DNA of 64,000 bases, taken from assembly GCF_052324685.1 (NCBI RefSeq), contig NC_135213.1, positions 41,846,200 through 41,910,199 of the forward strand. Reading direction: 5' to 3'. How positions within the stretch are numbered: position 1 is the first letter of the stretch; every line of letters begins with the position of its first letter. Below are positions 19,777 to 32,469 of the stretch, one piece after another. This stretch comes from Brachyhypopomus gauderio (Eukaryota > Chordata > Actinopteri > Gymnotiformes > Hypopomidae). The position numbers were made by a program, and so were the translations under genes. The notes beneath the pieces were generated by a model, which had not been told where the DNA came from, searched no databases, and saw only the letters and a list, made by a program, of their open reading frames with translations.

Positions 19777-20538
19777 CACGTGCTGTGTCTCGCAGTGATG
19801 CTGAGTCAGGTGACGTGCACTTGTCCCCTTGATTTTAAAGTACTCTAAATCATTGTGCCTGCAAGGAGGTGGTAAAAAGAACACATTGTGGTGATATTGA
19901 CTCACTGTTGCCACTCCTCTTTTACCATCGTCAGTTTGTGGACTTATGATAGGAAAAACTCAAAGAATCTTGGTGACCTACAAGTTTGATTCATCTGCCT
20001 TCCTAGTTAAGTCATGCAAACCATTTGCTGCAAAATTGGCTTTAGCTACATTGGCAATTCATTTTGTCTTCGTATTCCAGTGCATTGTACCGAACTGCAA
20101 TATCCATCTTAGATCAACTGAGATTTTGCATTTCTCTCTTTCCCACATGCAAGTTCTGAATTTCTTGGCACACATTACTGCTTTGCATCTACTAAAAGCA
20201 CTCCAGAGAAAGCTTCACTTCATACCTTCATGAGGTAGGTGTCGTTTGTACTTGTATTTTGGTGGTATTTTTGTTTTTTTTTTGTTTGTGTGCGTTGTTT
20301 GTCTACTCTTGGAACATCCTGTGATTGGTTAGGGTAGGATTAGAGTTTAATTACGTTGGCCTCAGATTCTGGTTAATTCCAGGCTTCTTGTGCTAACCTT
20401 GTTGTTTGTTAGCTGTTGTTGGCAGTAATTAGTTGCTGCAGGTGCACTTGCCGCCATGCTCCAAGGAGTGAATTGGGGGCGGATACATTTTTTCTCCAGC
20501 TTTGTTAGTTCTTCCTCAGCCTCGCTTCTTCTTTCCTA

Positions 20539-20611
20539 GCCTCGTTAGCGCAGTAGGTAGCGCGTCAGTCTCATAATCTGAAGGTCGTGAGTTCGACCCT
20601 CACACGGGGCA
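20539..20611 (+). tRNA. Elongator tRNA-Met(CAT), unit 11
   Basis: Consensus. Anticodon 20572-20574. Confidence 0.98.
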
Positions 20612-21194
20612 GCAGAAGCTTTTTGAAAAGATTGACGAGCCCCCAAAAGATGCTCAAACGCTCTTTCCTTATTCACTCGCATGCTGAGCACACCCCCTAC
20701 CTGAAAATAGTATTGGCACATGACTCTTACAGGTCATCCCTAGTTGATTCAAGCTGTGCTTTTTCTTTTGTAAATTCGCGTGTACACAGCAAGTTGTGTT
20801 GCATCCAATTCAATTCTCTCCACTGACCGTTCAGTCAATACCTTGATGGCGTCTGTATTGACACCTCTACTGAGACATCAAGCTGCCTCTTTGGAGCATG
20901 TTCGCTCCCAGATCAAACTGCAGTGTCGTGGTGCCAACACAGAATAATGGACCACGTCGGACACTTTTCACTTTTGATTCTTTTTGATTCACTTTTGATG
21001 ACACGCTTTTGAATACCTGATCACCTGGAATTGGTACCAGCTTGAAGTTAATAGTGAGTAGACTTATGGAGATTCATTTATTTGAATTTTCTTCTCAAGC
21101 CATTTGCAACTCAGAAGCAATGACACTTGTGCACTCATCATTGAGCTTGAGTAAGTCCAAGGAATTGATCTCTATGTTACTCTCGCTCCGCCGA

Positions 21195-21276
21195 GCTGCG
21201 ATGGCTGAGAGGTTAAGGCGTTGGACTTGAAATCCAATGGGGTTTCCCCGCGCAGGTTCGACTCCTGCTTGCAGCG
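21195..21276 (+). tRNA. tRNA-Ser(TGA), unit 12, D-stem C12T
   Basis: U-G wobble in the D stem from T at 21206. Anticodon 21228-21230. Confidence 0.97.
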
Positions 21277-21680
21277 TGAGTGTCTTGTTGGGCGTGTGGA
21301 AAGAGAGAGTGTGCTCTCTTCCTGCTAGCCAGTTTTAAATATGCTTCTCATGCCATTTGCAACTTTGTGCTGCCAAACTTTAGCAGTCCTAACTGATCCT
21401 GAAATAGTCCCAGGAATTGAGTTACAAATGGCTGCTTCGTCGTTACAATGTGTTGGCATGGAAATGCAGTGGGGTCTCTTGCAGCGTAGAGGATTAACTT
21501 GCCTCTCTAATGTGATTTGTGATGAGACCTTATGCCACCAGTGGGGAGAGCTTGCACTCACAGGTGCTTCATCCAAAGATCTTCATGCAACATAGCGATG
21601 TCTTGTTTCAGGTAAAAGAAAAAGTGCCACATTCTTTCATGGCCGGTCACTGGTTGCTCCGCCTTGCGCTAAAAGAGGGT

Positions 21681-21752
21681 CTCCCCGTCGGGGAATCGAA
21701 CCCCGGTCTTCCGCGTGACAGGCGGAGATACTATCCACTATACTAACGAGGA
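21681..21752 (-). tRNA. tRNA-Asp(GTC), unit 12
   Basis: Consensus. Anticodon 21717-21719 (+ strand). Confidence 0.98.
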
Positions 21753-22515
21753 CACGTGCTGTGTCTCGCAGTGATGCTGAGTCAGGTGACGTGCACTTGT
21801 CCCCTTGATTTTAAAGTACTCTGAATCATTGTGCCTGCAAGGAGGTGGTAAAAAGAACACATTGTGGTGATATTGACTCACTGTTGCCACTCCTCTTTTA
21901 CCATCGTCAGTTTGTGGACTTATGATAGGAAAAACTCAAAGAATCTTGGTGACCTACAGGTTTGATTCATCTGCCTTCCTAGTTAAGTCATGCAAACCAT
22001 TTGCTGCAAAATTGGCTTTAGCTACATTGGCAATTCATTTTGTCTTCGTATTCCAGTGCATTGTACCGAACTGCAATATCCATCTTAGATCAACTGAGAT
22101 TTTGCATTTCTCTCTTTCCCACATGCAAGTTCTGAATTTCTTGGCACACATTACTGCTTTGCATCTACTAAAAGCACTCCAGAGAAAGCTTCACTTCATA
22201 CCTTCATGAGGTAGGTGTCGTTTGTCCTTGTATTTTGGTGGTATTTTTGTTTTTTTTTTTGTTTGTGTGCGTTGTTTGTCTACTCTTGGAACATCCTGTG
22301 ATTGGTTAGGGTAGGATTAGAGTTTAATTACGTTGGCCTCAGATTCTGGTTAATTCCAGGCTTCTTGTGCTAACCTTGTTGTTTGTTAGCTGTTGTTGGC
22401 AGTAATTAGTTGCTGCAGGTGCACTTGCCGCCATGCTCCAAGGAGTGAATTGGGGGCGGATACATTTTTTCTCCAGCTTTGTTAGTTCTTCCTCAGCCTC
22501 GCTTCTTCTTTCCTA

Positions 22516-22588
22516 GCCTCGTTAGCGCAGTAGGTAGCGCGTCAGTCTCATAATCTGAAGGTCGTGAGTTCGACCCTCACACGGGGCA
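22516..22588 (+). tRNA. Elongator tRNA-Met(CAT), unit 12
   Basis: Consensus. Anticodon 22549-22551. Confidence 0.98.
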
Positions 22589-23171
22589 GCAGAAGCTTTT
22601 TGAAAAGATTGACGAGCCCCCAAAAGATGCTCAAACGCTCTTTCCTTATTCACTCGCATGCTGAGCACACCCCCTACCTGAAAATAGTATTGGCACATGA
22701 CTCTTACAGGTCATCCCTAGTTGATTCAAGCTGTGCTTTTTCTTTTGTAAATTCGCGTGTACACAGCAAGTTGTGTTGCATCCAATTCAATTCTCTCCAC
22801 TGACCGTTCAGTCAATATCTTGATGGCGTCTGTATTGACACCTCTACTGAGACATCAAGCTGCCTCTTTGGAGCATGTTCGCTCCCAGATCAAACTGCAG
22901 TGTCGTGGTGCCAACACAGAATAATGGACCACGTCGGACACTTTTCACTTTTGATTCTTTTTGATTCACTTTTGATGACACGCTTTTGAATACCTGATCA
23001 CCTGGAATTGGTACCAGCTTGAAGTTAATAGTGAGTAGACTTATGGAGATTCATTTATTTGAATTTTCTTCTCAAGCCATTTGCAACTCAGAAGCAATGA
23101 CACTTGTGCACTCATCATTGAGCTTGAGGAAGTCCAAGGAATTGATCTCTATGTTACTCTCGCTCCGCCGA

Positions 23172-23253
23172 GCTGCGAAGGCCGAGAGGTTAAGGCGTTG
23201 GACTTGAAATCCAATGGGGTTTCCCCGCGCAGGTTCGACTCCTGCTTGCAGCG
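23172..23253 (+). tRNA. tRNA-Ser(TGA), unit 13, U8A, possibly impaired
   Basis: A at 23179 replaces the near-invariant U8, which normally pairs with A14 in the tRNA core. It is also the first base of box A (AGGCCGAGAGG). Anticodon 23205-23207. Only unit 20 shares it. Confidence 0.94.
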
Positions 23254-23657
23254 TGAGTGTCTTGTTGGGCGTGTGGAAAGAGAGAGTGTGCTCTCTTCCT
23301 GCTAGCCAGTTTTAAATATGCTTCTCATGCCATTTGCAACTTTGTGCTGCCAAACTTTAGCAGTCCTAACTGATCCTGAAATAGTCCCAGGAATTGAGTT
23401 ACAAATGGCTGCTTCGTCGTTACAATGTGTTGGCATGGAAATGCAGTGGGGTCTCTTGCAGCGTAGAGGATTAACTTGCCTCTCTAATGTGATTTGTGAT
23501 GAGACCTTATGCCACCAGTGGGGAGAGCTCGCACTCACAGGTGCTTCATCCAAAGATCTTCATGCAACATAGCGATGTCTTGTTTCAGGTAAAAGAAAAA
23601 GTGCCACATTCTTTCATGGCCGGTCACTGGTTGCTCCGCCTTGCGCTAAAAGAGGGT

Positions 23658-23729
23658 CTCCCCGTCGGGGAATCGAACCCCGGTCTTCCGCGTGACAGGC
23701 GGAGATACTATCCACTATACTAACGAGGA
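23658..23729 (-). tRNA. tRNA-Asp(GTC), unit 13
   Basis: Consensus. Anticodon 23694-23696 (+ strand). Confidence 0.98.
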
Positions 23730-24491
23730 CACGTGCTGTGTCTCGCAGTGATGCTGAGTCAGGTGACGTGCACTTGTCCCCTTGATTTTAAAGTACTCTG
23801 AATCATTGTGCCTGCAAGGAGGTGGTAAAAAGAACACATTGTGGTGATATTGACTCACTGTTGCCACTCCTCTTTTACCATCGTCAGTTTGTGGACTTAT
23901 GATAGGAAAAACTCAAAGAATCTTGGTGACCTACAGGTTTGATTCATCTGCCTTCCTAGTTAAGTCATGCGAACCATTTGCTGCAAAATTGGCTTTAGCT
24001 ACATTGGCAATTCATTTTGTCTTCGTATTCCAGTGCATTGTACCGAACTGCAATATCCATCTTAGATCAACTGAGATTTTGCATTTCTCTCTTTCCCACA
24101 TGCAAGTTCTGAATTTCTTGGCACACATTACTGCTTTGCATCTACTAAAAGCACTCCAGAGAAAGCTTCACTTCATACCTTCATGAGGTAGCTGTCGTTT
24201 GTACTTGTATTTTGGTGGTATTTTTGTTTTTTTTTTGTTTGTGTGCGTTGTTTGTCTACTCTTGGAACATCCTGTGATTGGTTAGGGTAGGATTAGAGTT
24301 TAATTACGTTGGCCTCAGATTCTGGTTAATTCCAGGCTTCTTGTGCTAACCTTGTTGTTTGTTAGCTGTTGTTGGCAGTAATTAGTTGCTGCAGGTGCAC
24401 TTGCCGCCATGCTCCAAGGAGTGAATTGGGGGCGGATACATTTTTTCTCCAGCTTTGTTAGTTCTTCCTCAGCCTCGCTTCTTCTTTCCTA

Positions 24492-24564
24492 GCCTCGTTA
24501 GCGCAGTAGGTAGCGCGTCAGTCTCATAATCTGAAGGTCGTGAGTTCGACCCTCACACGGGGCA
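24492..24564 (+). tRNA. Elongator tRNA-Met(CAT), unit 13
   Basis: Consensus. Anticodon 24525-24527. Confidence 0.98.
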
Positions 24565-25147
24565 GCAGAAGCTTTTTGAAAAGATTGACGAGCCCCCAAA
24601 AGATGCTCAAACGCTCTTTCCTTATTCACTCGCATGCTGAGCACACCCCCTACCTGAAAATAGTATTGGCACATGACTCTTACAGGTCATCCCTAGTTGA
24701 TTCAAGCTGTGCTTTTTCTTTTGTAAATTCGCGTGTACACAGCAAGTTGTGTTGCATCCAATTCAATTCTCTCCACTGACCGTTCAGTCAATACCTTGAT
24801 GGCGTCTGTATTGACACCTCTACTGAGACATCAAGCTGCCTCTTTGGAGCATGTTCGCTCCCAGATCAAACTGCAGTGTCGTGGTGCCAACACAGAATAA
24901 TGGACCACGTCGGACACTTTTCACTTTTGATTCTTTTTGATTCACTTTTGATGACACGCTTTTGAATACCTGATCACCTGGAATTGGTACCAGCTTGAAG
25001 TTAATAGTGAGTAGACTTATGGAGATTCATTTATTTGAATTTTCTTCTCAAGCCATTTGCAACTCAGAAGCAATGACACTTGTGCACTCATCATTGAGCT
25101 TGAGGAAGTCCAAGGAATTGATCTCTATGTTACTCTCGCTCCGCCGA

Positions 25148-25229
25148 GCTGCGATGGCCGAGAGGTTAAGGCGTTGGACTTGAAATCCAATGGGGTTTCC
25201 CCGCGCAGGTTCGACTCCTGCTTGCAGCG
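25148..25229 (+). tRNA. tRNA-Ser(TGA), unit 14
   Basis: Consensus. Anticodon 25181-25183. Trailer shortened by GA with the hairpin stem intact (25254-25271). Confidence 0.98.
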
Positions 25230-25631
25230 TGAGTGTCTTGTTGGGCGTGTGGAAAGAGAGTGTGCTCTCTTCCTGCTAGCCAGTTTTAAATATGCTTCTC
25301 ATGCCATTTGCAACTTTGTGCTGCCAAACTTTAGCAGTCCTAACTGATCCTGAAATAGTCCCAGGAATTGAGTTACAAATGGCTGCTTCGTCGTTACAAT
25401 GTGTTGGCATGGAAATGCAGTGGGGTCTCTTGCAGCTTAGAGGATTAACTTGCCTCTCTAATGTGATTTGTGATGAGACCTTATGCCACCAGTGGGGAGA
25501 GCTTGCACTCACAGGTGCTTCATCCAAAGATCTTCATGCAACATAGTGATGTCTTGTTTCAGGTAAAAGAAAAAGTGCCACATTCTTTCATGGCCGGTCA
25601 CTGGTTGCTCCGCCTTGCGCTAAAAGAGGGT

Positions 25632-25703
25632 CTCCCCGTCGGGGAATCGAACCCCGGTCTTCCGCGTGACAGGCGGAGATACTATCCACTATACTAACGA
25701 GGA
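25632..25703 (-). tRNA. tRNA-Asp(GTC), unit 14
   Basis: Consensus. Anticodon 25668-25670 (+ strand). Confidence 0.98.
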
Positions 25704-26465
25704 CACGTGCTGTGTCTCGCAGTGATGCTGAGTCAGGTGACGTGCACTTGTCCCCTTGATTTTAAAGTACTCTAAATCATTGTGCCTGCAAGGAGGTGGT
25801 AAAAAGAACACATTGTGGTGATATTGACTCACTGTTGCCACTCCTCTTTTACCATCGTCAGTTTGTGGACTTATGATAGGAAAAACTCAAAGAATCTTGG
25901 TGACCTACAAGTTTGATTCATCTGCCTTCCTAGTTAAGTCATGCAAACCATTTGCTGCAAAATTGGCTTTAGCTACATTGGCAATTCATTTTGTCTTCGT
26001 ATTCCAGTGCATTGTACCGAACTGCAATATCCATCTTAGATCAACTGAGATTTTGCATTTCTCTCTTTCCCACATGCAAGTTCTGAATTTCTTGGCACAC
26101 ATTACTGCTTTGCATCTACTAAAAGCACTCCAGAGAAAGCTTCACTTCATACCTTCATGAGGTAGGTGTCGTTTGTACTTGTATTTTGGTGGTATTTTTG
26201 TTTTTTTTTTGTTTGTGTGCGTTGTTTGTCTACTCTTGGAACATCCTGTGATTGGTTAGGGTAGGATTAGAGTTTAATTACGTTGGCCTCAGATTCTGGT
26301 TAATTCCAGGCTTCTTGTGCTAACCTTGTTGTTTGTTAGCTGTTGTTGGCAGTAATTAGTTGCTGCAGGTGCACTTGCCGCCATGCTCCAAGGAGTGAAT
26401 TGGGGGCGGATACATTTTTTCTCCAGCTTTGTTAGTTCTTCCTCAGCCTCGCTTCTTCTTTCCTA

Positions 26466-26538
26466 GCCTCGTTAGCGCAGTAGGTAGCGCGTCAGTCTCA
26501 TAATCTGAAGGTCGTGAGTTCGACCCTCACACGGGGCA
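26466..26538 (+). tRNA. Elongator tRNA-Met(CAT), unit 14
   Basis: Consensus. Anticodon 26499-26501. Confidence 0.98.
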
Positions 26539-27121
26539 GCAGAAGCTTTTTGAAAAGATTGACGAGCCCCCAAAAGATGCTCAAACGCTCTTTCCTTATT
26601 CACTCGCATGCTGAGCACACCCCCTACCTGAAAATAGTATTGGCACATGACTCTTACAGGTCATCCCTAGTTGATTCAAGCTGTGCTTTTTCTTTTGTAA
26701 ATTCGCGTGTACACAGCAAGTTGTGTTGCATCCAATTCAATTCTCTCCACTGACCGTTCAGTCAATACCTTGATGGCGTCTGTATTGACACCTCTACTGA
26801 GACATCAAGCTGCCTCTTTGGAGCATGTTCGCTCCCAGATCAAACTGCAGTGTCGTGGTGCCAACACAGAATAATGGACCACGTCGGACACTTTTCACTT
26901 TTGATTCTTTTTGATTCACTTTTGATGACACGCTTTTGAATACCTGATCACCTGGAATTGGTACCAGCTTGAAGTTAATAGTGAGTAGACTTATGGAGAT
27001 TCATTTATTTGAATTTTCTTCTCAAGCCATTTGCAACTCAGAAGCAATGACACTTGTGCACTCATCATTGAGCTTGAGTAAGTCCAAGGAATTGATCTCT
27101 ATGTTACTCTCGCTCCGCCGA

Positions 27122-27203
27122 GCTGCGATGGCTGAGAGGTTAAGGCGTTGGACTTGAAATCCAATGGGGTTTCCCCGCGCAGGTTCGACTCCTGCTTGCA
27201 GCG
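27122..27203 (+). tRNA. tRNA-Ser(TGA), unit 15, D-stem C12T
   Basis: Wobble-preserving T at 27133. Anticodon 27155-27157. Confidence 0.97.
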
Positions 27204-27607
27204 TGAGTGTCTTGTTGGGCGTGTGGAAAGAGAGAGTGTGCTCTCTTCCTGCTAGCCAGTTTTAAATATGCTTCTCATGCCATTTGCAACTTTGTGCTGC
27301 CAAACTTTAGCAGTCCTAACTGATCCTGAAATAGTCCCAGGAATTGAGTTACAAATGGCTGCTTCGTCGTTACAATGTGTTGGCATGGAAATGCAGTGGG
27401 GTCTCTTGCAGCGTAGAGGATTAACTTGCCTCTCTAATGTGATTTGTGATGAGACCTTATGCCACCAGTGGGGAGAGCTTGCACTCACAGGTGCTTCATC
27501 CAAAGATCTTCATGCAACATAGCGATGTCTTGTTTCAGGTAAAAGAAAAAGTGCCACATTCTTTCATGGCCGGTCACTGGTTGCTCCGCCTTGCGCTAAA
27601 AGAGGGT

Positions 27608-27679
27608 CTCCCCGTCGGGGAATCGAACCCCGGTCTTCCGCGTGACAGGCGGAGATACTATCCACTATACTAACGAGGA
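27608..27679 (-). tRNA. tRNA-Asp(GTC), unit 15
   Basis: Consensus. Anticodon 27644-27646 (+ strand). Confidence 0.98.
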
Positions 27680-28441
27680 CACGTGCTGTGTCTCGCAGTG
27701 ATGCTGAGTCAGGTGACGTGCACTTGTCCCCTTGATTTTAAAGTACTCTGAATCATTGTGCCTGCAAGGAGGTGGTAAAAAGAACACATTGTGGTGATAT
27801 TGACTCACTGTTGCCACTCCTCTTTTACCATCGTCAGTTTGTGGACTTATGATAGGAAAAACTCAAAGAATCTTGGTGACCTACAGGTTTGATTCATCTG
27901 CCTTCCTAATTAAGTCATGCGAACCATTTGCTGCAAAATTGGCTTTAGCTACATTGGCAATTCATTTTGTCTTCGTATTCCAGTGCATTGTACCGAACTG
28001 CAATATCCATCTTAGATCAACTGAGATTTTGCATTTCTCTCTTTCCCACATGCAAGTTCTGAATTTCTTGGCACACATTACTGCTTTGCATCTACTAAAA
28101 GCACTCCAGAGAAAGCTTCACTTCATACCTTCATGAGGTAGGTGTCGTTTGTACTTGTATTTTGGTGGTATTTTTGTTTTTTTTTTGTTTGTGTGCGTTG
28201 TTTGTCTACTCTTGGAACATCCTGTGATTGGTTAGGGTAGGATTAGAGTTTAATTACGTTGGCCTCAGATTCTGGTTAATTCCAGGCTTCTTGTGCTAAC
28301 CTTGTTGTTTGTTAGCTGTTGTTGGCAGTAATTAGTTGCTGCAGGTGCACTTGCCGCCATGCTCCAAGGAGTGAATTGGGGGCGGATACATTTTTTCTCC
28401 AGCTTTGTTAGTTCTTCCTCAGCCTCGCTTCTTCTTTCCTA

Positions 28442-28514
28442 GCCTCGTTAGCGCAGTAGGTAGCGCGTCAGTCTCATAATCTGAAGGTCGTGAGTTCGAC
28501 CCTCACACGGGGCA
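28442..28514 (+). tRNA. Elongator tRNA-Met(CAT), unit 15
   Basis: Consensus. Anticodon 28475-28477. Confidence 0.98.
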
Positions 28515-29097
28515 GCAGAAGCTTTTTGAAAAGATTGACGAGCCCCCAAAAGATGCTCAAACGCTCTTTCCTTATTCACTCGCATGCTGAGCACACCCCC
28601 TACCTGAAAATAGTATTGGCACATGACTCTTACAGGTCATCCCTAGTTGATTCAAGCTGTGCTTTTTCTTTTGTAAATTCGCGTGTACACAGCAAGTTGT
28701 GTTGCATCCAATTCAATTCTCTCCACTGACCGTTCAGTCAATACCTTGTTGGCGTCTGTATTGACACCTCTACTGAGACATCAAGCTGCCTCTTTGGAGC
28801 ATGTTCGCTCCCAGATCAAACTGCAGTGTCGTGGTGCCAACACAGAATAATGGACCACGTCGGACACTTTTCACTTTTGATTCTTTTTGATTCACTTTTG
28901 ATGACACGCTTTTGAATACCTGATCACCTGGAATTGGTACCAGCTTGAAGTTAATAGTGAGTAGACTTATGGAGATTCATTTATTTGAATTTTCTTCTCA
29001 AGCCATTTGCAACTCAGAAGCAATGACACTTGTGCACTCATCATTGAGCTTGAGTAAGTCCAAGGAATTGATCTCTATGTTACTCTCGCTCCGCCGA

Positions 29098-29179
29098 GCT
29101 GCGATGGCCGAGAGGTTAAGGCGTTGGACTTGAAATCCAATGGGGTTTCCCCGCGCAGGTTCGACTCCTGCTTGCAGCG
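29098..29179 (+). tRNA. tRNA-Ser(TGA), unit 16
   Basis: Consensus. Anticodon 29131-29133. Confidence 0.98.
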
Positions 29180-29583
29180 TGAGTGTCTTGTTGGGCGTGT
29201 GGAAAGAGAGAGTGTGCTCTCTTCCTGCTAGCCAGTTTTAAATATGCTTCTCATGCCATTTGCAACTTTGTGCTGCCAAACTTTAGCAGTCCTAACTGAT
29301 CCTGAAATAGTCCCAGGAATTGAGTTACAAATGGCTGCTTCGTCGTTACAATGTGTTGGCATGGAAATGCAGTGGGGTCTCTTGCAGCGTAGAGGATTAA
29401 CTTGCCTCTCTAATGTGATTTGTGATGAGACCTTATGCCACCAGTGGGGAGAGCTCGCACTCACAGGTGCTTCATCCAAAGATCTTCATGCAACATAGCG
29501 ATGTCTTGTTTCAGGTAAAAGAAAAAGTGCCACATTCTGTCATGGCCGGTCACTGGTTGCTCCGCCTTGCGCTAAAAGAGGGT

Positions 29584-29655
29584 CTCCCCGTCGGGGAATC
29601 GAACCCCGGTCTTCCGCGTGACAGGCGGAGATACTATCCACTATACTAACGAGGA
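29584..29655 (-). tRNA. tRNA-Asp(GTC), unit 16
   Basis: Consensus. Anticodon 29620-29622 (+ strand). Confidence 0.98.
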
Positions 29656-30418
29656 CACGTGCTGTGTCTCGCAGTGATGCTGAGTCAGGTGACGTGCACT
29701 TGTCCCCTTGATTTTAAAGTACTCTGAATCATTGTGCCTGCAAGGAGGTGGTAAAAAGAACACATTGTGGTGATATTGACTCACTGTTGCCACTCCTCTT
29801 TTACCATCGTCAGTTTGTGGACTTATGATAGGAAAAACTCAAAGAATCTTGGTGACCTACAGGTTTGATTCATCTGCCTTCCTAGTTAAGTCATGCGAAC
29901 CATTTGCTGCAAAATTGGCTTTAGCTACATTGGCAATTCATTTTGTCTTCGTATTCCAGTGCATTGTACCGAACTGCAATATCCATCTTAGATCAACTGA
30001 GATTTTGCATTTCTCTCTTTCCCACATGCAAGTTCTGAATTTCTTGGCACACATTACTGCTTTGCATCTACTAAAAGCACTCCAGAGAAAGCTTCACTTC
30101 ATACCTTCATGAGGTAGGTGTCGTTTGTACTTGTAGTTTGGTGGTATTTTTGTTTTTTTTTTTGTTTGTGTGCGTTGTTTGTCTACTCTTGGAACATCCT
30201 GTGATTGGTTAGGGTAGGATTAGAGTTTAATTACGTTGGCCTCAGATTCTGGTTAATTCCAGGCTTCTTGTGCTAACCTTGTTGTTTGTTAGCTGTTGTT
30301 GGCAGTAATTAGTTGCTGCAGGTGCACTTGCCGCCATGCTCCAAGGAGTGAATTGGGGGCGGATACATTTTTTCTCCAGCTTTGTTAGTTCTTCCTCAGC
30401 CTCGCTTCTTCTTTCCTA

Positions 30419-30491
30419 GCCTCGTTAGCGCAGTAGGTAGCGCGTCAGTCTCATAATCTGAAGGTCGTGAGTTCGACCCTCACACGGGGCA
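30419..30491 (+). tRNA. Elongator tRNA-Met(CAT), unit 16
   Basis: Consensus. Anticodon 30452-30454. Confidence 0.98.
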
Positions 30492-31074
30492 GCAGAAGCT
30501 TTTTGAAAAGATTGACGAGCCCCCAAAAGATGCTCAAACGCTCTTTCCTTATTCACTCGCATGCTGAGCACACCCCCTACCTGAAAATAGTATTGGCACA
30601 TGACTCTTACAGGTCATCCCTAGTTGATTCAAGCTGTGCTTTTTCTTTTGTAAATTCGCGTGTACACAGCAAGTTGTGTTGCATCCAATTCAATTCTCTC
30701 CACTGACCGTTCAGTCAATACCTTGATGGCGTCTGTATTGACACCTCTACTGAGACATCAAGCTGCCTCTTTGGAGCATGTTCGCTCCCAGATCAAACTG
30801 CAGTGTCGTGGTGCCAACACAGAATAATGGACCACGTCGGACACTTTTCACTTTTGATTCTTTTTGATTCACTTTTGATGACACGCTTTTGAATACCTGA
30901 TCACCTGGAATTGGTACCAGCATGAAGTTAATAGTGAGTAGACTTATGGAGATTCATTTATTTGAATTTTCTTCTCAAGCCATTTGCAACTCAGAAGCAA
31001 TGACACTTGTGCACTCATCATTGAGCTTGAGGAAGTCCAAGGAATTGATCTCTATGTTACTCTCGCTCCGCCGA

Positions 31075-31156
31075 GCTGCGATGGCCGAGAGGTTAAGGCG
31101 TTGGACTTGAAATCCAATGGGGTTTCCCCGCGCAGGTTCGACTCCTGCTTGCAGCG
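31075..31156 (+). tRNA. tRNA-Ser(TGA), unit 17
   Basis: Consensus. Anticodon 31108-31110. Confidence 0.98.
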
Positions 31157-31560
31157 TGAGTGTCTTGTTGGGCGTGTGGAAAGAGAGAGTGTGCTCTCTT
31201 CCTGCTAGCCAGTTTTAAATATGCTTCTCATGCCATTTGCAACTTTGTGCTGCCAAACTTTAGCAGTCCTAACTGATCCTGAAATAGTCCCAGGAATTGA
31301 GTTACAAATGGCTGCTTCGTCGTTACAATGTGTTGGCATGGAAATGCAGTGGGGTCTCTTGCAGCGTAGAGGATTAACTTGCCTCTCTAATGTGATTTGT
31401 GATGAGACCTTATGCCACCAGTGGGGAGAGCTCGCACTCACAGGTGCTTCATCCAAAGATCTTCATGCAACATAGCGATGTCTTGTTTCAGGTAAAAGAA
31501 AAAGTGCCACATTCTGTCATGGCCGGTCACTGGTTGCTCCGCCTTGCGCTAAAAGAGGGT

Positions 31561-31632
31561 CTCCCCGTCGGGGAATCGAACCCCGGTCTTCCGCGTGACA
31601 GGCGGAGATACTATCCACTATACTAACGAGGA
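31561..31632 (-). tRNA. tRNA-Asp(GTC), unit 17
   Basis: Consensus. Anticodon 31597-31599 (+ strand). Confidence 0.98.
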
Positions 31633-32396
31633 CACGTGCTGTGTCTCGCAGTGATGCTGAGTCAGGTGACGTGCACTTGTCCCCTTGATTTTAAAGTACT
31701 CTGAATCATTGTGCCTGCAAGGAGGTGGTAAAAAGAACACATTGTGGTGATATTGACTCACTGTTGCCACTCCTCTTTTACCATCGTCAGTTTGTGGACT
31801 TATGATAGGAAAAACTCAAAGAATCTTGGTGACCTACAGGTTTGATTCATCTGCCTTCCTAGTTAAGTCATGCGAACCATTTGCTGCAAAATTGGCTTTA
31901 GCTACATTGGCAATTCATTTTGTCTTCGTATTCCAGTGCATTGTACCGAACTGCAATATCCATCTTAGATCAACTGAGATTTTGCATTTCTCTCTTTCCC
32001 ACATGCAAGTTCTGAATTTCTTGGCACACATTACTGCTTTGCATCTACTAAAAGCACTCCAGAGAAAGCTTCACTTCATACCTTCATGAGGTAGGTGTCG
32101 TTTGTACTTGTATTTTGGTGGTATTTTTGTTTTTTTTTTTTGTTTGTGTGCGTTGTTTGTCTACTCTTGGAACATCCTGTGATTGGTTAGGGTAGGATTA
32201 GAGTTTAATTACGTTGGCCTCAGATTCTGGTTAATTCCAGGCTTCTTGTGCTAACCTTGTTGTTTGTTAGCTGTTGTTGGCAGTAATTAGTTGCTGCAGG
32301 TGCACTTGCCGCCATGCTCCAAGGAGTGAATTGGGGGCGGATACATTTTTTCTCCAGCTTTGTTAGTTCTTCCTCAGCCTCGCTTCTTCTTTCCTA

Positions 32397-32469
32397 GCCT
32401 CGTTAGCGCAGTAGGTAGCGCGTCAGTCTCATAATCTGAAGGTCGTGAGTTCGACCCTCACACGGGGCA
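32397..32469 (+). tRNA. Elongator tRNA-Met(CAT), unit 17
   Basis: Consensus. Anticodon 32430-32432. A private A-to-T lies in the downstream spacer near 32539. Confidence 0.98.

Larger units (their letters stand above)
19221..21194. repeat. Unit 11 (1974 bp), GA-deleted
   Basis: Lacks one GA in the Ser trailer. Also has CTTAGAGG, TAGTGATG and CTCTAAATC. All are repeated in unit 14, 5927 bp to the right. Confidence 0.97.
21195..23171. repeat. Unit 12 (1977 bp)
   Basis: Eleven-base T-run. Has GTCCTTG near 22226 and CAATATC near 22815, a pair of markers found again in unit 19. Confidence 0.97.
23172..25147. repeat. Unit 13 (1976 bp)
   Basis: Ten-base T-run. Carries the U8A tRNA-Ser, as does unit 20. 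Confidence 0.97.
25148..27121. repeat. Unit 14 (1974 bp), GA-deleted
   Basis: Appears to be a copy of unit 11, with the same GA deletion and spacer markers. Confidence 0.97.
27122..29097. repeat. Unit 15 (1976 bp)
   Basis: Left part matches unit 12. It then departs, with private CCTAATTAAG near 27905, the CGAACC allele and CCTTGTTGG near 28745. Confidence 0.97.
29098..31074. repeat. Unit 16 (1977 bp)
   Basis: Eleven-base T-run. TGTCATGG (near 29538), TGTAGTTTGG (near 30133) and AGCATGAAG (near 30920) form a haplotype that returns in units 27-31. Confidence 0.97.
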
